Below, in pieces: positions 18,393 to 26,797 of a DNA stretch of 35,361 bases (the first letter of the stretch is position 1; every line of letters begins with the position of its first letter). Under the pieces are notes generated by a model, which was not told where the DNA came from, did not search any database, and worked only from the letters and a program-made list of their open reading frames with translations. The DNA is from a bacterium. GTDB taxonomy: Bacteria; Patescibacteriota; Patescibacteriia; UBA9934. The position numbers and the translations under genes were made by a program. Location of the stretch: NCBI GenBank assembly GCA_020053275.1, contig JAGVNL010000033.1:1-35361 (forward strand), given 5' to 3'.

Positions 18393-19043
18393 ATGGACCT
18401 TTCATTAAAATCGGTACTTTGGTCGCACGCTACCTTGCGACATGATTATGATACACTCTCGAGGATCGTTGATTATTTTGTAGCAGGTGACAGGGTGCAC
18501 AAAGAACACTGTACTTTGAAAATATTACAAAACATCCAGTCTACTAATTGGCAGGAAAAATACCCGTCACGTCTTTTCGTATTCCTTGTGTACAGCTCGA
18601 TTACCTATACTTTGGATGGAAGAAAATATATAGAAATGGAAACGATGTTGCTCTGCCAAGTCGTAGAGCTATTACATTACACTTACTTCGGTACTGGTCG
18701 CACAAACTTTGATGATAAGGTGAAGATGTTATACGAAACCTATTACGACTATCACTTCAACACAAAAACGGGAAATATTATTCGGATTATTAGGAATAAT
18801 ATTGCTCACACCGGAGCGATTGGCGGCGTGAGAGAGAAGATGAAGTCGACAGATATGATCGTAATTGATCAACTAGCAACAAAGTCAAGCACAACTCTTA
18901 TGGAGATAGCATTCTCATTTAACCTTCTCGTTATGGATATGGTCGTGAGGACGTTAGGACTGGAGTTCAATGACCTTGCGAGGAATGGTCTTCAGCCTTA
19001 CGCCAATGATCATTTCCGGGGAAATAAAAAAGCTGGTAACTGA
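18393..19043 (+). CDS. hypothetical protein with HEPN-like Rx4H motif
   Basis: IIRIIRNNIAHTGAI contains R-N-N-I-A-H in a helical protein. Confidence 0.45.
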   Translation: MDLSLKSVLWSHATLRHDYDTLSRIVDYFVAGDRVHKEHCTLKILQNIQSTNWQEKYPSRLFVFLVYSSITYTLDGRKYIEMETMLLCQVVELLHYTYFGTGRTNFDDKVKMLYETYYDYHFNTKTGNIIRIIRNNIAHTGAIGGVREKMKSTDMIVIDQLATKSSTTLMEIAFSFNLLVMDMVVRTLGLEFNDLARNGLQPYANDHFRGNKKAGN

Positions 19044-19079
19044 CCTTAAAACCTAACTAACCCTATAATTACTGAACTT

Positions 19080-19532
19080 TTATTCACCTATTCTGCTAAT
19101 TCCAAGGATAATCTTACGGTTGATAGTTGCTCTTTGCGTCATTTGTTTGTCTGATAAGTTCCTCTTACGCCATGTATCAATATAGAAATCCCTCTGCCAG
19201 CCAGTGAGGATATTTTGTTTGTATGCCAGCTCGATTACGTCGGGATTACAAGCAGATTTATCGTCCCCCTTTATTCTCTTTAATGCATTGAATAGTTTAT
19301 TTGAGTTCAAGCCTATAAACGTCTGTACACAATGGTTTCCGACTGTAATTACATTTTCGTTTTTTGAGTTTTTAATCTCGCATAATTCTGTAATTGGAAA
19401 ATGGCCGCATGCGCATTCTTGGGGTTCAGTAACCTGATATATGTTCTCGATGTGCCATTCGAGACGTGCCTCATCCCAAGTTGGAGCAACGCTATTTTGC
19501 AGTACTTCGCTTATCAGTTTGTTATTAGCCAT
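19080..19532 (-). CDS. Cys-rich putative zinc-binding small protein
   Basis: CACGHFPITELCEIKNSKNENVITVGNHCVQTFIG. Confidence 0.5.
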   Translation of the reverse strand: MANNKLISEVLQNSVAPTWDEARLEWHIENIYQVTEPQECACGHFPITELCEIKNSKNENVITVGNHCVQTFIGLNSNKLFNALKRIKGDDKSACNPDVIELAYKQNILTGWQRDFYIDTWRKRNLSDKQMTQRATINRKIILGISRIGE

Positions 19533-19840
19533 AGTATTATTTTACCGATGCTACCATATCTCACTGAACTCCGGAATAGGCACTATTATGTAATATTTTT
19601 CCACATCAGTGATATTTCTGATTTATTCAGATGGGATTTATGCGGTAAATCAACATACACCTATAGTATGAAACTCCATCACTCCCCGGAGGTGTTGCCC
19701 ACCCGTTGCCCATGAAGTGATGAAATCTACATCTCTCTGTGAACCAGTGAGGACTAGTGAGAATGGTAAAATGGCCTAGCTAAAGCCATTTTACGCATCT
19801 TTACTAGTAACCATGCAATAAGCCTATTTTAGGCTGATAA

Positions 19841-19869
19841 GGTTCGAGTCCCTCCCGCGGCACCAAAAA
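19841..19869. repeat. distal attachment site of integrative element
   Basis: 29-bp identical copy of the tRNA-Leu 3' end. Confidence 0.9.
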
Positions 19870-19929
19870 ACTCTAGCTAAGCTGGGGTTTTTTGTTTGAC
19901 CTTTTTATGAAAATAGGCTATTATTCCGG

Positions 19930-20006
19930 CGCAGGGTAGAGCAGCCTGGCAGCTCGTCGGGCTCATAACCCGAAGGTCGTCGGTTCAAATCCGACCCCTG
20001 CAACCA
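19930..20006 (+). tRNA. initiator tRNA-fMet(CAT)
   Basis: CGCAGGGTAGAGCAGCCTGGCAGCTCGTCGGGCTCATAACCCGAAGGTCGTCGGTTCAAATCCGACCCCTGCAACCA; C1xA72 mismatch and GGG/CCC anticodon stem. Confidence 0.97.
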
Positions 20007-20095
20007 AAAGTCCGCCGTTTTATACGGGGGATTTTTGTTATGCTATAATGTAGACAAATGGCTACGGCCTTCCTCGAAAGAGGTAAAAAAATTAT

Positions 20096-20266
20096 ATGGT
20101 AAAGAAAATTCGAAATTCAAAGAGTGACGCCTTGATAAGATCCATAGAGAAGGATTTGGGCTATCGACCTCACTATAAAACTGACGCCGAATTGCATGCT
20201 AGTCTTGTGAGAGATGGACTGCCGTCACTGTCAAAATTACTTAAAATGATAAGATTGGAAGCGTAG
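20096..20266 (+). CDS. 56-aa hypothetical protein
   Basis: MVKKIRNSKSDALIRSIEKDLGYRPHYKTDAELHASLVRDGLPSLSKLLKMIRLEA; closely followed by the next ORF. Confidence 0.45.
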   Translation: MVKKIRNSKSDALIRSIEKDLGYRPHYKTDAELHASLVRDGLPSLSKLLKMIRLEA

Positions 20267-20270
20267 CACC

Positions 20271-20617
20271 ATGGGAATACTTGATTTTGTAACTGACGAT
20301 AAACTTCGCAAGACTTTAGAAATCTCTCTGAAGTATATTTTCAGATTACATGAAAAGTCAGAGGATCCAAAGGAAAGTAGTTTTTATCAACTGTATATCA
20401 TTTCTTTCATTGAAGCAATTTTACTTTTCCTATTGAGAGCAAGAATCTTCTTCTCAGTAAGACCGCTATAAGTATTTTAGCGTTGAATGATGTTCGTAAT
20501 ACCTTTCACTTCAGCAAAGTGCGCAATCAAGTTTGCAGTATTGAACGAGTAGAGGAAGCCTTGTCGCTACTTGTTTATATCATCGATAATGCACCGGGAG
20601 CTATTCGGAAAAATTAA
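20271..20617 (+). pseudogene. possible frameshifted hypothetical gene
   Basis: ORF 20271-20471 continues in another frame as KNLLLSKTAISILALNDVRNTFHFSKVRNQVCSIERVEEALSLLVYIIDNAPGAIRKN*. Confidence 0.35.
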
Positions 20618-21132
20618 AACCAAGCATTGGCGCCGGCGGTGATGAGGGTGACGAGGCCGCCAGCAACGAGTGTGCCTAGAAAAATGGCGATGAAGGATTG
20701 TTTGAAAGGGATCTTGAGGGCGACGGCAACGAGGGCAGAAGACCAGAGGCCAGCTAATGGGAGAGGAATGCTGGCGAGTAGAAAGAGGGCGATGGCGCCG
20801 TAACGGTCGTACTGTTTTTTGAGTTTGTGCTCACCGTGGGCGAGGAGTTTGTCTATTGGGGCGACGAGTTTTGGGAGGTGCTCTTCACAGAGTCGACGAA
20901 GCCACAGGAGGCCGAAGAAAATTGGAAAGAATGGAATGATGGTACCCAAGACGGCCAAACCGTAGGCGTCCATGGGGTTAATGTTCCAGGAATGGATGGC
21001 CAGCGGAATAGTTAAGCGAAGCTCCGTTAGTGGGAGGCCGGAAAGCAACATGGTGGCTAGCCAATGCGGCCAGGAGTCAAAAATGTTGATGATGAAATTG
21101 ACCATATTTTCCTTTAAAATTGTAAAATTCAC
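20614..21132 (-). CDS. small multidrug export (COG2426-like) membrane protein
   Basis: LPLTELRLTIPLAIHSWNINPMDAYGLAVLGTIIPFFPIFF, polytopic. Confidence 0.75.
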   Translation of the reverse strand: MNFTILKENMVNFIINIFDSWPHWLATMLLSGLPLTELRLTIPLAIHSWNINPMDAYGLAVLGTIIPFFPIFFGLLWLRRLCEEHLPKLVAPIDKLLAHGEHKLKKQYDRYGAIALFLLASIPLPLAGLWSSALVAVALKIPFKQSFIAIFLGTLVAGGLVTLITAGANAWF

Positions 21133-21149
21133 GATTCCAGACCTGACCC

Positions 21150-22127
21150 CTATTTCCAGCTATAGGTTTTGAAGGCCCAGGCGGTGAGACCTTTGGCGTC
21201 GTTGAAGCGACTTGTTTTTGAGGTTGAGCCGAGGACGACGACACGGAGCGCATGACCGTCGTGCTTGATGAGGGTGGCGAAGCAGTAGCCGGCCTCTGGA
21301 ATATAACCAGTCTTCCCTGCTACAACTTGGTAGTCACCTTGGTTCAGATAACTGGTGAGGAGTTCGTCTGTGGCTATGATGTCGACCGAGTAACCGCTGG
21401 CTTGAGTTACGGTAACTTGGCTGTTCTTCATAATGCCGGCCATAATTGGATTACTGGCGGCGGTTGATAGTATTTTTGTGAGGTCGCGAGCTGTGGAAAC
21501 ATTGCCGGAGTCTACGCCACTAACATCAACATAGTGAGTAGAGGCCATGCCGAGATCTGCGGCTTTTTTGTTCATGGCGAGTAGGAAATCCTCTGGCGAT
21601 AAGTTTGAGAAACGAGACAGAGCGCTGGTGGCGGTGTTGTCGCTGCCAACTAAGCTAGCGCGCAGAACATCACGCATAGTTACGGCGTCGTCAAAACGGA
21701 GGTAGACACGCCCGCCACCTACGAAGTCGTTGCCAACTATGGTGACGCGTTGATTGAGGTTTGGGTTAGAGTCGAGGAAAACGAGGACTGTCATTAGTTT
21801 GGTAATACTGCCGATGGCACGAACGGCGTCTGGCTCCTCGGAGTAGAGAATGGCACCGCTCGCGTCGTCGATGACAATGGCACTGGCGGCGGTGGTGACG
21901 ATGCCGTAGGAGTCGAGGTCGATTTTTATGGGAGGCGCAAGGCGGTCGGCAGCCAACGGCAAAGTGGCGAACCAGGAGCTAGCAAAATTGATTGGCGCCG
22001 GACCAGCGTAGCTTGCCGCGTCAGTCGCGACTGACGCGGCTTGCCAAGCAAGAGCTGCGCCATCAACCGGGAATAGATTGATGAGGCTGGTGGCGAGTAG
22101 TAATTGTGAGAGTAGATTTGGGAGCAT
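21150..22127 (-). CDS. D-alanyl-D-alanine carboxypeptidase-like serine peptidase
   Basis: IGSITKLMTVLVFL (SxxK), KTGYIPEAGYCFATL; start likely at the internal ATG. Confidence 0.9.
   Translation of the reverse strand: MLPNLLSQLLLATSLINLFPVDGAALAWQAASVATDAASYAGPAPINFASSWFATLPLAADRLAPPIKIDLDSYGIVTTAASAIVIDDASGAILYSEEPDAVRAIGSITKLMTVLVFLDSNPNLNQRVTIVGNDFVGGGRVYLRFDDAVTMRDVLRASLVGSDNTATSALSRFSNLSPEDFLLAMNKKAADLGMASTHYVDVSGVDSGNVSTARDLTKILSTAASNPIMAGIMKNSQVTVTQASGYSVDIIATDELLTSYLNQGDYQVVAGKTGYIPEAGYCFATLIKHDGHALRVVVLGSTSKTSRFNDAKGLTAWAFKTYSWK
22015..22040. repeat. 26-bp perfect palindrome, copy B (inside dacA-like CDS)
   Basis: GCCGCGTCAGTCGCGACTGACGCGGC; related to 2-27. Confidence 0.85.
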
Positions 22128-22134
22128 AAAACTA

Positions 22135-22692
22135 CTAACTACCAACTGTTAAGTTACTAAGCAGTGCGTCGATTTTAGCGTTGATATGGAGTGTGCTGTA
22201 GTCAGGTAATTCGCTAACGGCATGCACGCCGAAGAAGCGGAGGGCGTCGGTGGATAAGCGATAGGTTGGTTGCATTTTGACGACATCGTCGCGCTCGTCG
22301 ACGAGGCCACGGAGCTGCAAATTGCGGAGGATGAGGGAGCAGTTAACGCCACGAATTGCTTCGATTTCTGGTTTGGTAAGCGGGCCACGGTAAGCAATGA
22401 TGGTGAGAGTTTCGAGCGAAGGGCGCGAGAGTTCAGTGTCGAGGTCAACATTCGTAGCCTTGGCGACTAGTTCGGCGTGATCTGGATTGGTGACGAGCTG
22501 CACGAGGTCGTCACTGACGAGGAGGTGAATGCCAGACAGTGAAGTATTGAGAGAGTCGGCGAGAGTAGTTATGGCGGCAGTAACTTCGGCCTCTGATGTG
22601 TCGAGAAGTTTGGCGAGTTGCTTGCGTGAAACTGGCTTCGTGAGGACGAAGAGGAGGCTGGCGATTTGGCTGCTCTGGATTTGGTTTTCCAT
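22135..22692 (-). CDS. scpB: segregation and condensation protein B
   Basis: SLETLTIIAYRGPLTKPEIEAIRGVNCSLILRNLQLRGLVDE. Confidence 0.95.
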   Translation of the reverse strand: MENQIQSSQIASLLFVLTKPVSRKQLAKLLDTSEAEVTAAITTLADSLNTSLSGIHLLVSDDLVQLVTNPDHAELVAKATNVDLDTELSRPSLETLTIIAYRGPLTKPEIEAIRGVNCSLILRNLQLRGLVDERDDVVKMQPTYRLSTDALRFFGVHAVSELPDYSTLHINAKIDALLSNLTVGS

Positions 22693-22693
22693 A

Positions 22694-23410
22694 TTAGTCG
22701 ATGCGGTGGATCATGATGTCGCCCCAAGTGTTGTGTTGTGTGGTACGAATAATGTTGCGGCGGAGAAGTTCCAGGAGAGCGAGGAAGCTCATGACGACAT
22801 CTATTTTTTTAGCAGCGCCGGCGGTTACTTGCTTGAAACTCAGGCTAGCGTTTAACGCAATGGCTTCGCGCAGTTCATCGATGCGTTCCTCCACCGACTT
22901 GACGCGTTCGAGTGACGCGGCAGTTAAGGCGAAGAATGGTTCAAGGCGTTGTTGTACTTCGCGATAAGCTTCTGCGAGTTCGCTAGCTGTCGGTGGCCTC
23001 CCGCCGAAATTAAAGCCTCCCCTAGCCCCTCCATAACTAGAGGGGGACTTGACAGATGGTCGCTCGAAAAGGAGGTGCTGACCGTAGCGAGCCTCCAGGC
23101 GTTCGGCGGCGCTGACAAATTCGCGGTAAATACGGAGTTGCTCAGCTAAGACATCTGAGGCGATATCCTCGTCGACCAGGCGTAAGAACGGCAGCAACTC
23201 ACGGCTTTTGAGGTAAATGAGCCGTGAGGCAACCAGCAGGAAGTCGGCGAGACCGTCTGCTCTGACATGCTTTTCCTGTATGTACAGCAAAAAATCGTCA
23301 GCGACTTTGGCTAACGAGACTTTGGCTATCTCGAGGTCTTTCTGCTCGATAAGCTCGAGGAGTAATTCAAGAGGACCAGAAAACTCCGCGTTTTTGACGG
23401 CGAAAGGCAT
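22694..23410 (-). CDS. scpA: segregation and condensation protein A
   Basis: FSGPLELLLELIEQKDLEIAKVSLAKVADDFL, LADFLLVASRLIYLKSRELLP. Confidence 0.95.
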   Translation of the reverse strand: MPFAVKNAEFSGPLELLLELIEQKDLEIAKVSLAKVADDFLLYIQEKHVRADGLADFLLVASRLIYLKSRELLPFLRLVDEDIASDVLAEQLRIYREFVSAAERLEARYGQHLLFERPSVKSPSSYGGARGGFNFGGRPPTASELAEAYREVQQRLEPFFALTAASLERVKSVEERIDELREAIALNASLSFKQVTAGAAKKIDVVMSFLALLELLRRNIIRTTQHNTWGDIMIHRID

Positions 23411-23439
23411 GCGGGTAGTGTAACATGAATGGCGGTAAC

Positions 23440-23487
23440 TGTGGATAAGTTAGTCTACCTCAAAGGTATATCTTTGAGGTAGACTAA
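23440..23487. repeat. DnaA-box-like TGTGGATAA plus 16-bp inverted repeat
   Basis: TTAGTCTACCTCAAAG-gtatat-CTTTGAGGTAGACTAA; sister at 34899-34943. Confidence 0.75.
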
Positions 23488-23495
23488 CATCCATT

Positions 23496-24806
23496 TTAAG
23501 GCCTCAGGCGCTGAACATCACGAGGGAAAATCGTCGCTTCCTTGACATTCGCAAGGCCGAGGATGTTTTGGGTGAGGCGCTGGAGACCGATAGCGAAACC
23601 GCCCTCTGGTGGAATGCCGTATTTGTGCATGGTCAAGTAGTCCTCAAAAGCAGCTGGGTCCAAACCTTTTTCCACGATACGCGCCAACTGCTCGTCGTAA
23701 CGGTTGATGCGCATACCTCCGGAAGTGATTTCGCTCCCCCAACCAATGACATCAAAAGTGAGAGTGTTGTTTGGGTCAGCTGGGTCCACCTTGGCGTAGA
23801 ACGGGCGTTTAGCTGGCGTCCAGTCGGTAACGAAGACGAATCCGCAGTTGTGATGCTTTGAAGCCCATTCTTTGGAAAGCCAGCGTTCGGCGGCTGGAGA
23901 GAGGTCTGGCTCCCCTGTTTCGTCGACGCCAGCTTCGTCGCGGTAGGCAATGAGAGCTTCCGCGAGTTTGATGCGAGGGAATTTTTCGCCGAGTGGTGGT
24001 AGTACGGTTTCTAGCAATTTTAATTCAACTGCGCAGTCTTGCTTGACTGTAGCGATCATCGCCCGAATGGCTGCTTCTTCAATGTCCATTAGCTCGTCGA
24101 TATTATCCACAAAGCAAACCTCGAACTCAAGTTGATTGAATTCGGTGAGGTGCCGTGAGGTGGCGAATTTTTCGGCGCGGAAGGAGTAGCTTAAGCCGTA
24201 GACACCTTCGTAAACGCCCATGGTAATTTGCTTGTAAAGCTGGGCGGATTGAGTGAGCGTGGCTTCGCGGCCGTAGTAGTCAACTTTGAAGAACTCGGCG
24301 CCGCCTTCTGAGGCAGCACCTGCCAGTACTGGGAAGAAAATCTCGGTATAGCCCGCCGCTTCCATGAAAGCACGATAGCCGTGAACCAAGGCGGCCTGCA
24401 CGCGGAAGATGGCACGCTGCTTGGGGTGGCGGAGTGTGATCACGCGGTTGTCGAGTAAGGTGTCCAAGTTGACATCAATGTCTGGCTTGCCGATTTCCAC
24501 TGGTACGACATCCACAACTGGCGAAAGTATTTCTAGAGTCTCGACCTGCATTTCAACTTCTTTGACTAATGGATCCTTAGATTTCTTTTCTACGATGAGA
24601 CCAGTAGCAGCGACGACGGTTTCGACCTGGAGGCCGTGAAGTTGCGTCAACTGTTCAGCGTTAAGCACAGTTTGCGCCAGGCCTGAGCGGTCGCGGATGA
24701 TAGCGAAACCAAACTTGCTCATGTCGCGGAGGGTATTCAGCCAGCCTTTGATGGTAACGACTTGGCCGAGTTTTGATGGGAGGTCTTTGATGAGAGCGCG
24801 AGGCAT
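23496..24806 (-). CDS. aspS: aspartyl-tRNA synthetase (short, archaeal-type/possibly non-discriminating)
   Basis: Class II motifs; FKVDYYGREATLTQSAQLYKQ, FRAEKFATSRHLTEFNQLEFE; 436 aa without a long GAD insertion. Confidence 0.88.
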   Translation of the reverse strand: MPRALIKDLPSKLGQVVTIKGWLNTLRDMSKFGFAIIRDRSGLAQTVLNAEQLTQLHGLQVETVVAATGLIVEKKSKDPLVKEVEMQVETLEILSPVVDVVPVEIGKPDIDVNLDTLLDNRVITLRHPKQRAIFRVQAALVHGYRAFMEAAGYTEIFFPVLAGAASEGGAEFFKVDYYGREATLTQSAQLYKQITMGVYEGVYGLSYSFRAEKFATSRHLTEFNQLEFEVCFVDNIDELMDIEEAAIRAMIATVKQDCAVELKLLETVLPPLGEKFPRIKLAEALIAYRDEAGVDETGEPDLSPAAERWLSKEWASKHHNCGFVFVTDWTPAKRPFYAKVDPADPNNTLTFDVIGWGSEITSGGMRINRYDEQLARIVEKGLDPAAFEDYLTMHKYGIPPEGGFAIGLQRLTQNILGLANVKEATIFPRDVQRLRP

Positions 24807-24861
24807 AGATTATAAGTTAGAGTATGTAGTTGGTAGTTGGCTGCAGTGAAGAGAATTAGAT

Positions 24862-26166
24862 TTATGGGGTGGAGCGGTTGAGCATGCGGGGAAAGGCGAT
24901 GGTTTCCCTGATGTGGTGGTTGCCGGTAAGCCAGCGGACGGTGCGTTCCAGGCCTATGCCGAAACCACTGTGAGGAACGGCGCCGTATTTGCGAGTATTC
25001 AAGTACCAGTCGTATTCTGCAAGTGGGTAGCCGCGATCAACGATTTCTTTTTTGAGCGCGTCATAGCTTTCCTCACGCTGACTGCCGCCGATGATTTCTC
25101 TGCCTTCTTCTGGAGCGATGAGGTCGGCGTTACAGGCGCGGAGGACGCCAGCGTCGTCGACATAGCGCTTCATATAGAAAGCTTTGACGGCGGCTGGGTA
25201 ATCTTCGATAAAGATTGGTAATTGATATTTGTTGCCGAGGTAGATTTCTTCTTCTGTTCCCATGTCGTCTAGTGGATCAACATCCGCTAGGCCGTCGGCG
25301 ATGAGGATTGCTTTGGCCTCGGCGTGTTTGAGGTGCACGAATGGTTCGTCGACAAGTTTTTGCAAGAGTGTGGTGTCGCGCTCCAACAGTTTAAGTTCGG
25401 TTTGGCAGTTAATAAGGACATCCTTGACGATGCGCTTGACCATCCGTTCCTGAATGGCCATGTTGTCTACTTGATCGTGAAAGGCCATTTCTGCGTCCAT
25501 CATCCACAGCTCGGATAAGTGATGGCGAGTTTTGCTTTTCTCCGCCCGGAAGACTGGACCGAAGTCGTAAACTTTGCCGAAGCTCATGATGCCAGCCTCG
25601 CTGTAAAGCTGGCCCGATTGGGAAAGATACATGGGACTGCCGTAATAGTCGACGGTGAAGAGTTGGGTGGTGTCTTCGCAACTGGTGGGCTGCAAGATTG
25701 GGGTGTCAAAGCGAATAAAGCCAGCTTCGTGGAAGAACTGCTCGATGCTGTAGAAGACTTGGTCGCGAATACGAAGCGTTGCCCAGGGCGTGGCGCTGCG
25801 CAAATATAAATCGCGGTTGTCAAAGAGAAAGTCCGGACCGTGTTCTTTGTTGGCGATTGGGTAATCTTCTGGCGCTAAGGCGATGACGGCAAAGGCGGTG
25901 CCTTGGATTTCGTAACCGCTGGGGGCACGCGGTTCAGCTTTGACGAGACCGGTAACGGTGACGGAAGACTCGAGGGTGAGCGACTTGAGCGCCTCCCATT
26001 GTTCGGCTGGCAAATCCCCCGCCGAATAGACGACTTGCACGCGGCCGCTACCGTCACGGAATTGGAGGAAAAAGATTTTGCCGCTACTGCGAAAATTGTA
26101 GGCCCAGCCGCTGAGAGTGATTGTTTGGCCGACGAGGGAGGAGAGTTGGGAGATTTGGGGAGACAT
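24862..26166 (-). CDS. asnS: asparaginyl-tRNA synthetase
   Basis: LFTVDYYGSPMYLSQSGQLYSEA, FRAEKSKTRHHLSELWMMDAEMAF, GFGIGLERTVRWLTG; start probably at the internal Met (MSPQIS). Confidence 0.88.
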   Translation of the reverse strand: MSPQISQLSSLVGQTITLSGWAYNFRSSGKIFFLQFRDGSGRVQVVYSAGDLPAEQWEALKSLTLESSVTVTGLVKAEPRAPSGYEIQGTAFAVIALAPEDYPIANKEHGPDFLFDNRDLYLRSATPWATLRIRDQVFYSIEQFFHEAGFIRFDTPILQPTSCEDTTQLFTVDYYGSPMYLSQSGQLYSEAGIMSFGKVYDFGPVFRAEKSKTRHHLSELWMMDAEMAFHDQVDNMAIQERMVKRIVKDVLINCQTELKLLERDTTLLQKLVDEPFVHLKHAEAKAILIADGLADVDPLDDMGTEEEIYLGNKYQLPIFIEDYPAAVKAFYMKRYVDDAGVLRACNADLIAPEEGREIIGGSQREESYDALKKEIVDRGYPLAEYDWYLNTRKYGAVPHSGFGIGLERTVRWLTGNHHIRETIAFPRMLNRSTP

Positions 26167-26264
26167 AAAGGATATTGACGAAATACGGATAATAAAGTAT
26201 TCTGTAGTTATCACGACGGAGAGAGTTCTCGAAGGGTTTCGTCCCGCTGAGAGCTCTTTTCATT

Positions 26265-26780
26265 TTATATCGATTCTGCAGGATTTTTTTTGGATAGTTT
26301 TCCTCGAAGAGTATTCATGAAGTGAAATATATTATTCTCTGGTGTGGCGAGCGATTTCAGAAGCCCAGAATACTTAAATTGGTTAGGTATGAGCATTTTT
26401 GCTAACTTCTTTTGCTCAAGCAGATACTCAACTAAACAACGGAAATCTCCATCACCCGAAACTATAATCGCTCGGTCGTAGTGTTGAAATTCAATCATCG
26501 CATGAAGTACAAGCTCAGCGTCAACATTTCCCTTAATTCGACCATCTGCTAACTCTAGAGTTGGCTTAAAAATACAGATATAACCAGAACGCTGCAGGAA
26601 CCCATAGAACTTCTCGTTGCCTGCCTTATAGCCGATGAACAAAAATGCTTGCGTGACTGAGTATTTATCTTTTAGATAATGACGGAAACGAGGCATGTCC
26701 AACAGCCACCCCTGACCTTTAATGGCTAGGTGTACATTTTGTGCATCGATGAAGGCGAAGTTATTTGGTTTTGGAGTCAT
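26265..26780 (-). CDS. NYN-domain nuclease
   Basis: FAFIDAQNVHLAI, GNVDAELVLHAM, IIVSGDGDFRCLV. Confidence 0.88.
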   Translation of the reverse strand: MTPKPNNFAFIDAQNVHLAIKGQGWLLDMPRFRHYLKDKYSVTQAFLFIGYKAGNEKFYGFLQRSGYICIFKPTLELADGRIKGNVDAELVLHAMIEFQHYDRAIIVSGDGDFRCLVEYLLEQKKLAKMLIPNQFKYSGLLKSLATPENNIFHFMNTLRGKLSKKNPAESI

Positions 26781-26797
26781 ATGAGATTATTCATGAC

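Larger units (their letters stand above)
10622..19869. mobile_element. tRNA-Leu integrative element (~9.2 kb)
   Basis: 29-bp perfect direct repeats at the boundaries, tyrosine integrase next to attL, excisionase-like HTH, accessory cargo. Confidence 0.9.

Noticed and set aside
19770-19840. AAAATGGC/GCCATTTT and GCCTATTTTAGGC hairpins near attR as a separate RNA gene
   Set aside because: Short AT-rich dyads next to an integrase attachment site; more simply recombination-site structure or terminators.
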